Assembly: GCA_964614215.1 (NCBI GenBank)
Contig: CAZTKP010000021.1
Location: forward strand, 1 to 26,361
Source of the DNA: CAZTKP01 sp964614215
GTDB lineage: Bacteria > UBP6 > UBA1177
Direction of reading: 5' to 3'
Length of the DNA stretch: 26,361 nucleotides
Positions 1 to 8,174 of the stretch are shown piece by piece. The notes under the pieces were generated by a model. It did not search any database and was not told the DNA's origin. It saw nothing but the letters and a program-made list of their open reading frames with translations. The position numbers and the translations under genes were made by a program. Position 1 is the first letter of the stretch. The number at the start of each line of letters is the position of its first letter.

Positions 1-2213
1 AATACTGCTCTTCTCTTCTTAGCAGCAGCAGCTCTCTGCTTATCTCTCTGGCCCACCCTTGCATCAATAGCCTTCATCGCCTTATCTCTTTTGGCGTTTT
101 CTATTGCGATCTGTTTTCTTATACCTGCCTCAAATTTTCCACGTCCTTTTTCCTTAAGTTTCAATTTTCTGGCAACAGCACTTTTTTCTATATCTTTTTT
201 CTTTTTAAAAGATGCTATTTCGATCTTTATCTTTTTATCAAAAGAATCGAAGGACTTCTGAAGCTTAGCCAGATCACTCTTATAGTCTTTTTCTACAGGA
301 GCCACCTTTCCGCTGACGAACTTGTCATAGTTATCTTCGAACTTTATAAGATCCGTGGTCAGCTTCTTAAGTTTTTTCCTTGCGTTTTTCCATTGAGGAC
401 TCTTTTCATAGTTGCTGTTCTTATCCTCGATCTTAATAACTTCCGACTCTGTTTTTTCTATTTCTTTAGATCTTTTTGAGCGTTCTGCTTCATATTCCTT
501 TTCAGCCTTTTCTCTGGCTACTGCTCTTATTTTTTCATACTTCTGTTCTATCTGTTCTCTTTTTTTGTCTGTATTTTCCTGGATCTTCTGAAGTCTCTGC
601 TCCTGTTTTTCGACGTAACTTGAGATCTCTCTTTCGAACTTATCAACTTCCTGGGCAAGCTTCTGGATATCCTTGTCATAATTTTCCAGTTCCTTGTTGA
701 GTTTCTCAATTGCCTTTGTTGCTGCTTTTTCCGCCTTAGCTCTATCCACACTGTCCTGAGCTTCGTTCTTCCTCAGACCTTTCTCATATTCCGCTTCGGC
801 TTTCTGTTCGCTTCTGTCAAATTCAGCCGTCATTTTGTCAAGTTCTTTGCGGACAGCCTCCATTCTCTGTTCAAGCTTTCTATTGTCCAACTGCTGTTTT
901 TTAGAGAAATTCTCTATCTCCTTTTCTTTATCAGCAACATCTTTTTCAAAATTCTTTCTCTGCTGGATAAGACTTTTCTTAAGACCAAGTGTTATTTTCC
1001 TATATTTTTTCCTGATCTCTTTCTGTTCCTTTTCTATTTCGTTACGGTAGATCTCCTCGTAGCCTCTTCCGTCTTCAAGTTTCTTGTTATACTGCGAGAT
1101 CTCTCTTTCCATATCGGAGATCTTGTCACGGTATTTTGAATCGAGATTCTGAAGATCGCTTCTCATCTGTTCTATCTTCTTAAGATGATCTTCTTCCTTT
1201 TTCTTTTCCTCGATCCTTGCTTTCTTTTCGTCCCTTTCAAAATCTCTGGCGACCTTATCCTTGAGGTTAAGCTGATCTTCCATTGAGTTTCTAAGTTTTT
1301 CAGCTTCTTTTGTCTTCCATTCAGCTATTTTCCGTATTTCTCTTTTTATCTTCTGAAACGCACTTTTTGCTTTAGTATAATCCTCTTTGTCAGGCATCTC
1401 ATAACGATGTTTCTGTTTTGTCTCCTTAATGAACTGAAGTTCCTTATATCCCATTTTTCTAAGGGCCATATCTTTTTCAAGAACATCGTCCACAACTCTG
1501 ACAGCTCTATCAAAATCACCATCCTTGATATACACCTGAGCCTGTTTAACGGCTTCATCTATCTTCTGAACAGCATCAGCGAACTGATCCTTCCCGGCTT
1601 CCCTGAAGAACTTAACAGCATTGTTCGTTTCACCTTTCTTGTATGACTTAAAACCGCTTCTGAGACGTCTTTTCTTTTCTCTGGGAGAAAGCCCCTTCTC
1701 TATTTCAGGTTCCGGTGCAGATTCTTCAGCTGACATTGAACTTTCATCAGGAAGGTCTCCGGCAACATCTATTATTGCCGCAGCCATATCTGCCGCGAAA
1801 TCCTCGGCATCAATATCCTCATCGCCTTCCACGATCTTACGTAGAACTCTCTTTCCTGTCTTTGTGGAAAAAAAGTAGAGCGTTGCTTTTGGAGCACCGT
1901 TCTTTTCAGTAATTCTCGGGAAAATGATAAAATCGGCCTTTTGCACGCCCTTTGAATTCTGTTCGACACATCTAACTTTTGTTCTGCATGCTCTGAATGC
2001 TTTTCTCTGTCCTGAAGAGAGAAGCTCATCTGAATCAACAAGACGAATCTCTTTCACGGTGCTGTAAGTAAGCTTAAGCTCCTTTTCCAGCTTCTTTGCC
2101 AGTTTTGCAGCAGGTCCACGACCCGTCGGATTCAATATTGCTGCTGTCGGCACTGCGAACAGTCCTGAAACAAAAAGTGTCAGAATAACAAAAACCAAGG
2201 ATTTCCTGAACAT
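1..2213 (-). CDS. Secreted coiled-coil protein with TolB/CsgG-like N-terminal domain (partial, C-terminus outside window)
   Basis: An open frame of 737 codons runs to the window edge without a stop. It begins MFRKSLVFVILTLFVSGLFA, a clear signal peptide, so the product is exported. Residues about 25-155 look like the N-terminal alpha/beta domain of TolB/LpoB-type envelope proteins, with two cysteines (C76, C82) and a hydrophobic strand ADFIIFPRI. Residues about 165-180 form an acidic linker. Residues 185-250 are TPR-like helices. From about 275 onward the chain is almost wholly Lys/Glu/Gln-rich heptad-like coiled coil with very few prolines. The start is supported by an AGAGG ribosome site before the ATG. 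It lies downstream of clpB on the same strand after a 132-bp gap. I infer a periplasmic structural or scaffolding protein; no enzymatic motif is visible. Function unknown. The domain call is by resemblance only. Confidence 0.8.
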   Translation of the reverse strand, partial: MFRKSLVFVILTLFVSGLFAVPTAAILNPTGRGPAAKLAKKLEKELKLTYSTVKEIRLVDSDELLSSGQRKAFRACRTKVRCVEQNSKGVQKADFIIFPRITEKNGAPKATLYFFSTKTGKRVLRKIVEGDEDIDAEDFAADMAAAIIDVAGDLPDESSMSAEESAPEPEIEKGLSPREKKRRLRSGFKSYKKGETNNAVKFFREAGKDQFADAVQKIDEAVKQAQVYIKDGDFDRAVRVVDDVLEKDMALRKMGYKELQFIKETKQKHRYEMPDKEDYTKAKSAFQKIKREIRKIAEWKTKEAEKLRNSMEDQLNLKDKVARDFERDEKKARIEEKKKEEDHLKKIEQMRSDLQNLDSKYRDKISDMEREISQYNKKLEDGRGYEEIYRNEIEKEQKEIRKKYRKITLGLKKSLIQQRKNFEKDVADKEKEIENFSKKQQLDNRKLEQRMEAVRKELDKMTAEFDRSEQKAEAEYEKGLRKNEAQDSVDRAKAEKAATKAIEKLNKELENYDKDIQKLAQEVDKFEREISSYVEKQEQRLQKIQENTDKKREQIEQKYEKIRAVAREKAEKEYEAERSKRSKEIEKTESEVIKIEDKNSNYEKSPQWKNARKKLKKLTTDLIKFEDNYDKFVSGKVAPVEKDYKSDLAKLQKSFDSFDKKIKIEIASFKKKKDIEKSAVARKLKLKEKGRGKFEAGIRKQIAIENAKRDKAMKAIDARVGQRDKQRAAAAKKRRAV

Positions 2214-2291
2214 CTTAAAACCTCTGTTTATTCTTAAAATCAGTTAATATCTATAAGTATAACACACTACATTATACCGAATAACCACGAC

Positions 2292-2320
2292 AGCCTATTC
2301 AAAAGTTGTTTTTTTGTCAA
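2292..2320 (-). promoter_or_regulatory. Weak candidate promoter for the coiled-coil gene
   Basis: On the minus strand a perfect TTGACA (2315-2320) is followed after 17 bp by TAGGCT (2292-2297), only 3 of 6 matches to the -10 consensus. A better TATAAT lies at 2271-2276 but has no -35 at the right distance. One of the two probably drives the coiled-coil gene; I cannot choose from sequence alone. Confidence 0.3.
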
Positions 2321-2345
2321 AATTTTTAGCTAAATAGTTGCTGTT

Positions 2346-4490
2346 TTAGAGCTTGTTATCAACTTTGACAGAGAATTTTTCTCCGGAAGAATCGACAACA
2401 ACAGAGTCACCCTCTCCGAGTTCCTCTTTAAGAATCTTAACTGCCAGTATTTTCTCAATATTCTTCTCAAGATACCTTCTTACCGGCCTTGCTCCGTAAA
2501 CAGGATCGAATGAATCCTCAAGAACTTTGTCAACAGCCTTTTCAGTAAGCTTTATCTCAATGTTTCTATCAGCCAGCACTCTGTTGATGTTTTTCACCAT
2601 TAATTCAACTATTTTTCGAAGTTCGTCTTTACCAAGAGGATTAAACACAACAATATCGTCCACTCTGTTGAGGAACTCCGGCTTGAAATGAGCTTTTATC
2701 CTCTCACTGACCATCTTAGAGCTTTCTACCGTAAGCTTATTCTCAGAAGTTCTGATCAGGTCGCTGCCTAAGTTGGAAGTCATTATAATTATTGTGTTTT
2801 TAAAAGAAACCGTTCTTCCCTGATTATCAGTGAGCCGCCCATCTTCAAGTATCTGGAGCAGAATGTTGAAAACATCATCATGTGCCTTTTCTATCTCATC
2901 AAGCAGGACGATGGAATAAGGCTTTCGCCTTACAGATTCTGTCAACTGTCCTCCCTCATCGTAACCGACATATCCGGGAGGCGCACCGATAAGCCTTGAA
3001 ACAGAATGCCTTTCCATGTATTCGCTCATATCAATTCTTACGATGTTTTCAGTGGAATCGAACAACTCTGCAGCCATTCTTCTGGCAAGTTCTGTCTTTC
3101 CGACACCGGTAGGCCCGACAAAGATGAATGAACCGAGAGGTCTCTGCGGATTGGTAAGTCCGGCTCTTGACCTGAGTATTGCTCTTGAGACACTTTCTAT
3201 GGCATGGTCCTGGCCGATAACCGTCTCTCCGAGTTTATCTGCGAGTGTAAGGATCTTCTCCTTTTCGCTTTTTGTCATACTTGAGACCGGAATTCCTGTC
3301 CAGCGGCTGACAACTTCAGCGATCTGTTTTTCTGAAAGAACTTCTGTCACCATTACATTCTGGTTTTTACTGATCTCCCGGGCTTCTTTCAGTTCATTTT
3401 CAAGATTGGCAAGTTTTCCGTACTTAAGTTCGCTGACCTTTGAAAGGTCGTATTCTCTTTCGGCGACCTCTATCTCCAGTTTTGTCCTTTCGATCTCTTT
3501 TCTTAGCTTCTTAACCTTCTCAATAGCCTTTTTATCTCTTTCCCACAGCTTGATCTTCTCATCGTATTCCGACGTTACCTTCCTGAGCTTTTCCTCAAGG
3601 ATCCTAAGCTCTTCTTTCGTTGAACCGGAGTCTTTTCTCTTGCATCCCTCAAACTCTATCTCCATCTGTATCTTCTTCCTTTTAAGGTCGTCCAGTTCCG
3701 AAGGCATACTGTCAATTTCCGTGCGGAGCATGGCACAGGCTTCATCAATTAGGTCTATGGATTTATCAGGCTGGAACCTGTCGGAAATATACCTCGATGA
3801 AAATCTAACCGCAGCAATGATGGCGGCTTCCGAGATAGTTATTCCGTGATGGATCTCGAACCTTTCCCGAAGACCTCTCAGAATTGAAACTGTTTCCTCT
3901 TCATCCGGCGGCTGAACGATCAGAGGCTGAAAACGTCTCTCAAGAGCAGCATCTTTCTCAACATACTTTCTATACTCATCAAGTGTAGTAGCCCCGATAC
4001 AGTGCAGCTCACCTCTTGCAAGCATTGGTTTAAGCATATTCGCCGCATCCATACTGCCTTCAGTTCTTCCAGCTCCGACTATAGTGTGGATCTCATCAAT
4101 AAAGAGAATTATCCTTCCTTCGGATTCTTTGACAGCTTTCAGAACGTTCTTCAGCCTCTCTTCAAACTCTCCTCTGAACTTTGCTCCCGAGATGAGAGCT
4201 CCCATATCAAGTTCAAATATCTCTCTGTCCTTCAGGCCTGAAGGAACATCGCCCCTGACGATCCTTCTAGCCAGACCTTCAACAATAGCGGTTTTACCAA
4301 CTCCAGGAGCTCCGATTATGACAGGATTATTCTTCGTTCTTCTGGAAAGTATCCTGATAACTCTTCTTATTTCACCGTCCCTGCCGATAACAGGATCAAG
4401 TTTTCCTGACTTTGCAAGTTCTACAAGATTCCTTCCGTATTTTTCCAGAACATTTTCATTGTTTTCCGGCTGTTGTGTGTACTGCTGCAT
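2346..4490 (-). CDS. clpB: ClpB-type AAA+ protein disaggregase lacking the N-terminal domain
   Basis: ClpB is a hexameric cytoplasmic ATPase that, with DnaK, pulls polypeptides out of aggregates through its central pore. Both AAA+ modules are complete. The first has Walker A GAPGVGKT (60-67), Walker B IILFIDE (127-133) and the KFRGEFEER pore region. The second has Walker A GPTGVGKT (459-466), Walker B IVLLDE (527-532) and pore loop GYVGYDEGG. A charged coiled-coil M-domain (about 265-385) separates them, which marks ClpB rather than ClpA or ClpC. The protein is 714 residues against about 860 for usual ClpB because the Clp-N repeat domain is absent: it opens a few residues before VLEKYGRNL, near where the E. 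coli short isoform starts (codon 149). A strong GGGAGG site precedes the ATG, so the short start looks genuine. Only a 70-bp intergenic gap lies upstream, and no Clp-N gene is visible in the window. Confidence 0.95.
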   Translation of the reverse strand: MQQYTQQPENNENVLEKYGRNLVELAKSGKLDPVIGRDGEIRRVIRILSRRTKNNPVIIGAPGVGKTAIVEGLARRIVRGDVPSGLKDREIFELDMGALISGAKFRGEFEERLKNVLKAVKESEGRIILFIDEIHTIVGAGRTEGSMDAANMLKPMLARGELHCIGATTLDEYRKYVEKDAALERRFQPLIVQPPDEEETVSILRGLRERFEIHHGITISEAAIIAAVRFSSRYISDRFQPDKSIDLIDEACAMLRTEIDSMPSELDDLKRKKIQMEIEFEGCKRKDSGSTKEELRILEEKLRKVTSEYDEKIKLWERDKKAIEKVKKLRKEIERTKLEIEVAEREYDLSKVSELKYGKLANLENELKEAREISKNQNVMVTEVLSEKQIAEVVSRWTGIPVSSMTKSEKEKILTLADKLGETVIGQDHAIESVSRAILRSRAGLTNPQRPLGSFIFVGPTGVGKTELARRMAAELFDSTENIVRIDMSEYMERHSVSRLIGAPPGYVGYDEGGQLTESVRRKPYSIVLLDEIEKAHDDVFNILLQILEDGRLTDNQGRTVSFKNTIIIMTSNLGSDLIRTSENKLTVESSKMVSERIKAHFKPEFLNRVDDIVVFNPLGKDELRKIVELMVKNINRVLADRNIEIKLTEKAVDKVLEDSFDPVYGARPVRRYLEKNIEKILAVKILKEELGEGDSVVVDSSGEKFSVKVDNKL

Positions 4491-4521
4491 ATTTTCCTCC
4501 CAAAAAAATCTTACATGTATT

Positions 4522-4549
4522 CTTATAGGGATGATTTAATGATTTTCAA
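4522..4549 (-). promoter_or_regulatory. Candidate promoter of clpB
   Basis: On the minus strand TTGAAA (4544-4549) and TATAAG (4522-4527) are separated by 16 bp, about 31 bp before the clpB ATG, inside the gap behind the PHP gene. This resembles a vegetative sigma-70 promoter. I saw no CIRCE-type inverted repeat (HrcA operator) next to it. Confidence 0.5.
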
Positions 4550-4560
4550 GGTGGGAGCGA

Positions 4561-5232
4561 TTAACAGGGGAACGTATCTACAAAGAATCTGCGGCTTTGA
4601 GAACCAAATTTTTTTACAATAAAATCAAGACCTTTTTCTACTTTTGAGAGTTGTGTTGCTTTATGGATGTCTGTTGCCATGTTATCTATCAGATCAATAT
4701 CAAATAATCTGACAAGTTGTTTTTTCCGTCCGTCATAAGATGGTTTTGCAAGCGTTTTTATACATCCCTGAAAAAGAGTTCTGTATCTTTTTTTGCACTC
4801 GATCCAGAAGTCATCACTTTTTCTATATCTTTCAATGTGAGCGATCAGAGGAACGATTCCGGCACTGTTGAGTGCAAAGAGTTTTTTAAATATCTCTTCT
4901 TTTGATGTAACACTTGAAGCAAACTCGATAAGAATAATTTTCTCTTTTCTGCTTGTGAAACCTATCTCGTGATGATTTTCCAGACTTAAGATCGAATCCA
5001 CTTTACACATATATTCAAAAGTGAATCTTTTTATTATACTTCTTTTAAGGCTGTCTATTTTTTCTATCACATCTCCAGCCGTTGGATTAAAAAGCATATG
5101 GAATTTATGTGGAGTCGGAACTAATTCCGTAAAACCAAAAGACGAAAGATGTTTAATAATTTCATAGCTTTCCATAGGACTCTCCGGACCGTCATCAAGT
5201 CCGTAAAGAAGATGTGAGTGAAGGTCGATCAT
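4561..5232 (-). CDS. PHP-domain phosphoesterase, CpsB/YwqE-like (probable tyrosine-protein phosphatase)
   Basis: The 223-residue protein has the metal-binding layout of the PHP family, closest to the CpsB/YwqE tyrosine phosphatases that control capsule kinases. It shows DLHSHLLYGLDDGP (ligands H5 and H7), TPH at 40-42, a Glu in FEYMCKVD (E73), AHIERY (H132, E134) and ATDIHK (D188, H190). These match the CpsB motifs IDIHSH..PG.DDG, TPH, AHPERY and SDAH. No signal peptide is present, so it is cytoplasmic. Its ATG lies one base after the stop of the outer-membrane protein gene and no clear ribosome site is visible, so translation is probably coupled. No capsule or bacterial tyrosine kinase gene is visible nearby, so the substrate is unknown. 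Histidinol-phosphatase activity is a less likely alternative. Confidence 0.8.
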   Translation of the reverse strand: MIDLHSHLLYGLDDGPESPMESYEIIKHLSSFGFTELVPTPHKFHMLFNPTAGDVIEKIDSLKRSIIKRFTFEYMCKVDSILSLENHHEIGFTSRKEKIILIEFASSVTSKEEIFKKLFALNSAGIVPLIAHIERYRKSDDFWIECKKRYRTLFQGCIKTLAKPSYDGRKKQLVRLFDIDLIDNMATDIHKATQLSKVEKGLDFIVKKFGSQSRRFFVDTFPC

Positions 5233-5233
5233 A

Positions 5234-6085
5234 TTACATTATGAAAGAAATTCCGGCATTTATATTGAATGTCTTGCCGGCATTAACAGGGATAACTGCT
5301 TCAAGGTCAAAGCCGAAGAAACCGTTTACGACCCTGAGAGCCAGAAATATCCTGTCAATGTTTATGAATTCGCTGTCCAGGTAGAACGGATCACCGTCAA
5401 CCGGTTCAAAAACATGTCCACCTGTTTTGTTAGTATAATCAAAATATCCTCCCAGCCTATCTGTCGAAGCCCAGGAGAAAACATGACTGTATGCAATGAT
5501 GGGAGTTATTCTTGCCTGCTTGTTGAGTACAAAACTTTTTGATATCTTGAGTCTCAGATCGACCATCTGCATTCTCAGGTCATTTGCTCCGAAAAGTTTG
5601 TTGTATCCTGCACCGATAGATACATCGGGAGCAAGCTTTATGCCTTCATTGATACAGTATTCCAGACCGCCTCCGGCACTGATCATATCTGTAAGTATGT
5701 AGTATCTAAGATTTCCGAAAAGTTTAAGTCCAAAACCAAATCCTTTTCTGATATGAAGATCCGTTGCACTATAAACCGGAGGAACACCTGATTCCACAGG
5801 TTTATCATTGAGTGAGTTTCTCCAGTAACCCTCTCCGATACTGATCTTTGTCATTGAGTATCCCAGACCTATCTCAAAACCGGCTATACCGCGTGTTTCG
5901 GCCTCTCCATAGAACATAGGAGACATTACAGTAGTGAACTCCTTGCTCATTTTCAGAAAATCACCCTGCGGATCTGCAGATTGTTTTAAGTTAGCAAGCA
6001 TAAAATCCATCCTCTGATCTGCAAATACGGGCATTGAAAGGAGAAGAAGTGCCGGAATAATTACCAAGACCTTTTTAAGACCCAT
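5234..6085 (-). CDS. Predicted outer-membrane beta-barrel protein
   Basis: This 283-residue protein begins with a signal peptide (about residues 1-22, ending PVFA before DQR). The rest shows alternating hydrophobic/polar strands and many Gly and aromatic residues, for example the stretches beginning FGFGLKLFGNLRYY and MVDLRLKISKSF, and it ends in the strand FNINAGISFIM. That pattern fits an outer-membrane beta barrel, though I recognise no named family. The start has an AGAGGT ribosome site (6092-6097) and a candidate promoter at 6122-6150. It is the first gene of a two-gene unit with the PHP phosphatase, whose start lies one base past this stop. An export or lipid-handling role is possible but not shown by the sequence. 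Confidence 0.7.
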   Translation of the reverse strand: MGLKKVLVIIPALLLLSMPVFADQRMDFMLANLKQSADPQGDFLKMSKEFTTVMSPMFYGEAETRGIAGFEIGLGYSMTKISIGEGYWRNSLNDKPVESGVPPVYSATDLHIRKGFGFGLKLFGNLRYYILTDMISAGGGLEYCINEGIKLAPDVSIGAGYNKLFGANDLRMQMVDLRLKISKSFVLNKQARITPIIAYSHVFSWASTDRLGGYFDYTNKTGGHVFEPVDGDPFYLDSEFINIDRIFLALRVVNGFFGFDLEAVIPVNAGKTFNINAGISFIM

Positions 6086-6121
6086 TTCTGTACCTCTGAA
6101 AAGTTTCTCTGTACTTTGAGG

Positions 6122-6150
6122 AAAGTAGCAAATGCCTGTATTAATGTCAA
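6122..6150 (-). promoter_or_regulatory. Candidate promoter of the outer-membrane protein/PHP unit
   Basis: On the minus strand a perfect TTGACA (6145-6150) is followed after 17 bp by TACTTT (6122-6127). The -10 itself is weak but has the extended TG motif (TGcTACTTT). It sits 37 bp before the ATG in the divergent gap with the OsmC gene. Confidence 0.5.
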
Positions 6151-6176
6151 GATTTTTACAATTGAACCGTACATTC

Positions 6177-6204
6177 TTGCAACTCTCATTAACTCTGGTA
6201 TCAT
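6177..6204 (+). promoter_or_regulatory. Candidate promoter of the OsmC-family gene
   Basis: TTGCAA (6177-6182), a 16-bp spacer and TATCAT (6199-6204) with an extended TGg element lie 32 bp before the ATG. A GGAGGG ribosome site follows at 6226-6231. The two divergent promoters are only about 26 bp apart. Confidence 0.55.
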
Positions 6205-6236
6205 ACTGCTGTCAACTTTGTTAGTGGAGGGAAATT

Positions 6237-6638
6237 ATGAAAGCCGGCGTTATCTGGAAAGAAAAAATGGAATTTGACGGTTTTAATGACAAAAATGATA
6301 AACTTAACCTTATCAGTGATCAGGGACCAACGCCTAAGCATCTGTATCTTCAGTCAATTGTAGGCTGTACCGCTATGGATGTTATTGCGATCCTTGAAAA
6401 AATGCGTGTCGACATGCCTACATCTTTCAATGTTGAGATAGAGGCTGACCTTACGGATGAACACCCTAAAATATTTAAAGATTTCAAGGTTGTGTACTTC
6501 GTCGAAGGAAAAACTGATGAGGAAAGACTGAAAAGAGCGGTCATACTTTCTCAGGACAGATACTGCGGTGTTTCAAAAATGGCAAAAATGGTAAGTGATT
6601 TTTCTTATAAGATCGTGTTCAACGGAAAAGAGATTTGA
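6237..6638 (+). CDS. OsmC/Ohr-family protein (putative thiol peroxidase)
   Basis: The 133-residue protein matches the OsmC fold. It has TPKHLYLQSIVGCTAMDVI with the first conserved Cys at 44 on the central helix, a beta strand with VEIEADLTDEHP, and the second conserved Cys at 110 in DRYCGVSKM. In OsmC/Ohr enzymes these two cysteines reduce organic or lipid hydroperoxides, usually with dihydrolipoyl donors. The family also includes YhfA-like members of unknown substrate, and this sequence looks closer to those than to Ohr. It is cytoplasmic with no signal peptide. The start has a strong GGAGGG site. It is a single-gene unit, divergent from the outer-membrane protein gene, and its TGA ends one base before the stop codon of the convergent lipoprotein gene. 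Confidence 0.85.
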   Translation: MKAGVIWKEKMEFDGFNDKNDKLNLISDQGPTPKHLYLQSIVGCTAMDVIAILEKMRVDMPTSFNVEIEADLTDEHPKIFKDFKVVYFVEGKTDEERLKRAVILSQDRYCGVSKMAKMVSDFSYKIVFNGKEI

Positions 6639-6639
6639 C

Positions 6640-8172
6640 CTACTCCTCTAAAGGACACACTCCGGTCTCATTACAATAACATTCCCAGTCTCGCATAAAG
6701 GCTGCTGGCCTACCAATCCCTTTCCACAAATGCCATTTGCCCCAAAAGGTGTTGTATCCCATCAGACTGTCAGGAGAAGTGGAAAAGGTCTTTTCTGCCG
6801 GACAGTATGACTTCTTCTTGTCAAATCTGTAGAAACAGCCAATTGCATCAAGCGTTCCCGATCCCATATTAAACATCTCTTCATACACCACCTTGTTCCC
6901 CCTTACCGCATCAACAGTAAATCCGGCAAACAACTCCTTGTTTTTTGGTATTTCATATTCTTTATATTTCGGATTACCCATGTCTGTTAGATCTACTTCC
7001 ACAAAAGTTTGTGTAAGGTCTATATTATAAATTAGTCTATATTCATTTTCCATGTCTATTCTAGGCGAATGTCCTAATTCATAAGTTGTCCCGTCACTGT
7101 TCAGGCGGTTGATCTTTTTACAGTCATTGATGTGCTTGGGATATTTTGTCAGATTACAATAATAGATCTCACGATCATTCGTAATGAATGACAGGTGATC
7201 GCCAACGATGTTCCCTTCACCCGTATAATTCTTTATTCCTTCAATGTTCTGCCATTGCCAGTCTTTTGATGAGGCATATTTGAATGATTTTTTACCAGTT
7301 GTTCTGTTGCCCATCTGGATAAGAGACCACTTCCCCCCGGCAAAAGGCGGACCTGTGAACTCTTCATCGGCAGATTCACTGTCATAAATAAATTCATAAT
7401 AATATTTACTATCTTTTCTTAAAACTGAAATAACAAAATTTTTATAAAAAGCTCCCAGATCTGGTTCTCTGTCATGAGCCTGAATAACATATCTCTTTTC
7501 ATTAAACGAGAGAAGATGCGATTGACCCAATGTTGAATATTCATCTTTTTCAGGATCGTATTCTACGACCCTTCCCGAATGTGGCAAAATCATTCCGGCC
7601 ACGCCATCACTCATTCCGTGTGACCAGATAGTTCCCATTGATGCGTCAAATCCATTTACGGTAAGCCATCTGTCACATTTGCTGTTAAATGATTCAAGAG
7701 TTGAATTTGCTTTCATATCAGGCAGTTTACACGGCCACGGGTAACATTCTCTTTCCCATTCCTGTTCAGAATCTTCTTTTTCCGCTTCAAGATATACCTG
7801 ATATTCACTCCAGTTATCCCATTCCCAGATGTTTCTTACACACTGGGGATCTGTTTCTGTGGGTGTATCACAACCGGGACGGCATAATGTAGGTTTTCCA
7901 TCCTTATCTTTGAATGGAAAGTTCGTTTTAATCGTGTTCTCGTTGTATCTGAGATCAAGACATTCAACTGAATCAGTGTCCATATCCACATCTGTAGTTT
8001 CATTGTCTCTATCCTCCGTATCAGAATCGGATGATGATATGTCACTTTCTGTCAGAACATTGTCAGCATCTGTTAGGAAATCTTTATCTACATATTCATT
8101 ATCAACAGGAACCTTATCCGTTTTACATGCTGAAAACGCCATCAACATCAATATAATTAACATGTTACGCAT
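6640..8172 (-). CDS. Large surface lipoprotein of unknown function
   Basis: I choose the ATG at 8172 rather than the GTG at 8181. It gives MRNMLIILMLMAFSAC, a lipoprotein signal with acceptor C16; it starts two bases after the stop of the upstream gene and has a GGTGG-like site. After the Cys come about 50 Asp/Ser/Thr-rich residues (DSDTEDRDNETTDVDMDTD), a flexible linker typical of deltaproteobacterial surface lipoproteins. The remaining 430 residues are rich in Trp, Tyr and Gly with repeated WD-, YD- and FD-type strand ends and several cysteines, suggesting a beta-propeller-like fold; the tail ECYCNETGVC is a small disulfide motif. I recognise no catalytic motif or named family. It follows the 1635-residue protease-like gene so closely that both are probably one transcript and may act together at the cell surface. 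Confidence 0.75.
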   Translation of the reverse strand: MRNMLIILMLMAFSACKTDKVPVDNEYVDKDFLTDADNVLTESDISSSDSDTEDRDNETTDVDMDTDSVECLDLRYNENTIKTNFPFKDKDGKPTLCRPGCDTPTETDPQCVRNIWEWDNWSEYQVYLEAEKEDSEQEWERECYPWPCKLPDMKANSTLESFNSKCDRWLTVNGFDASMGTIWSHGMSDGVAGMILPHSGRVVEYDPEKDEYSTLGQSHLLSFNEKRYVIQAHDREPDLGAFYKNFVISVLRKDSKYYYEFIYDSESADEEFTGPPFAGGKWSLIQMGNRTTGKKSFKYASSKDWQWQNIEGIKNYTGEGNIVGDHLSFITNDREIYYCNLTKYPKHINDCKKINRLNSDGTTYELGHSPRIDMENEYRLIYNIDLTQTFVEVDLTDMGNPKYKEYEIPKNKELFAGFTVDAVRGNKVVYEEMFNMGSGTLDAIGCFYRFDKKKSYCPAEKTFSTSPDSLMGYNTFWGKWHLWKGIGRPAAFMRDWECYCNETGVCPLEE

Positions 8173-8174
8173 TT

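Noticed and set aside
3016..3849. 277-codon plus-strand frame antisense to clpB
   Set aside because: It is the mirror of a well-conserved ClpB frame, Ser/Leu/Phe-rich as expected for antisense of a Glu/Lys-rich coiled coil, and has no ribosome site.
4491..4560. HrcA/CIRCE heat-shock operator before clpB
   Set aside because: No TTAGCACTC-N9-GAGTGCTAA-like inverted repeat is present.
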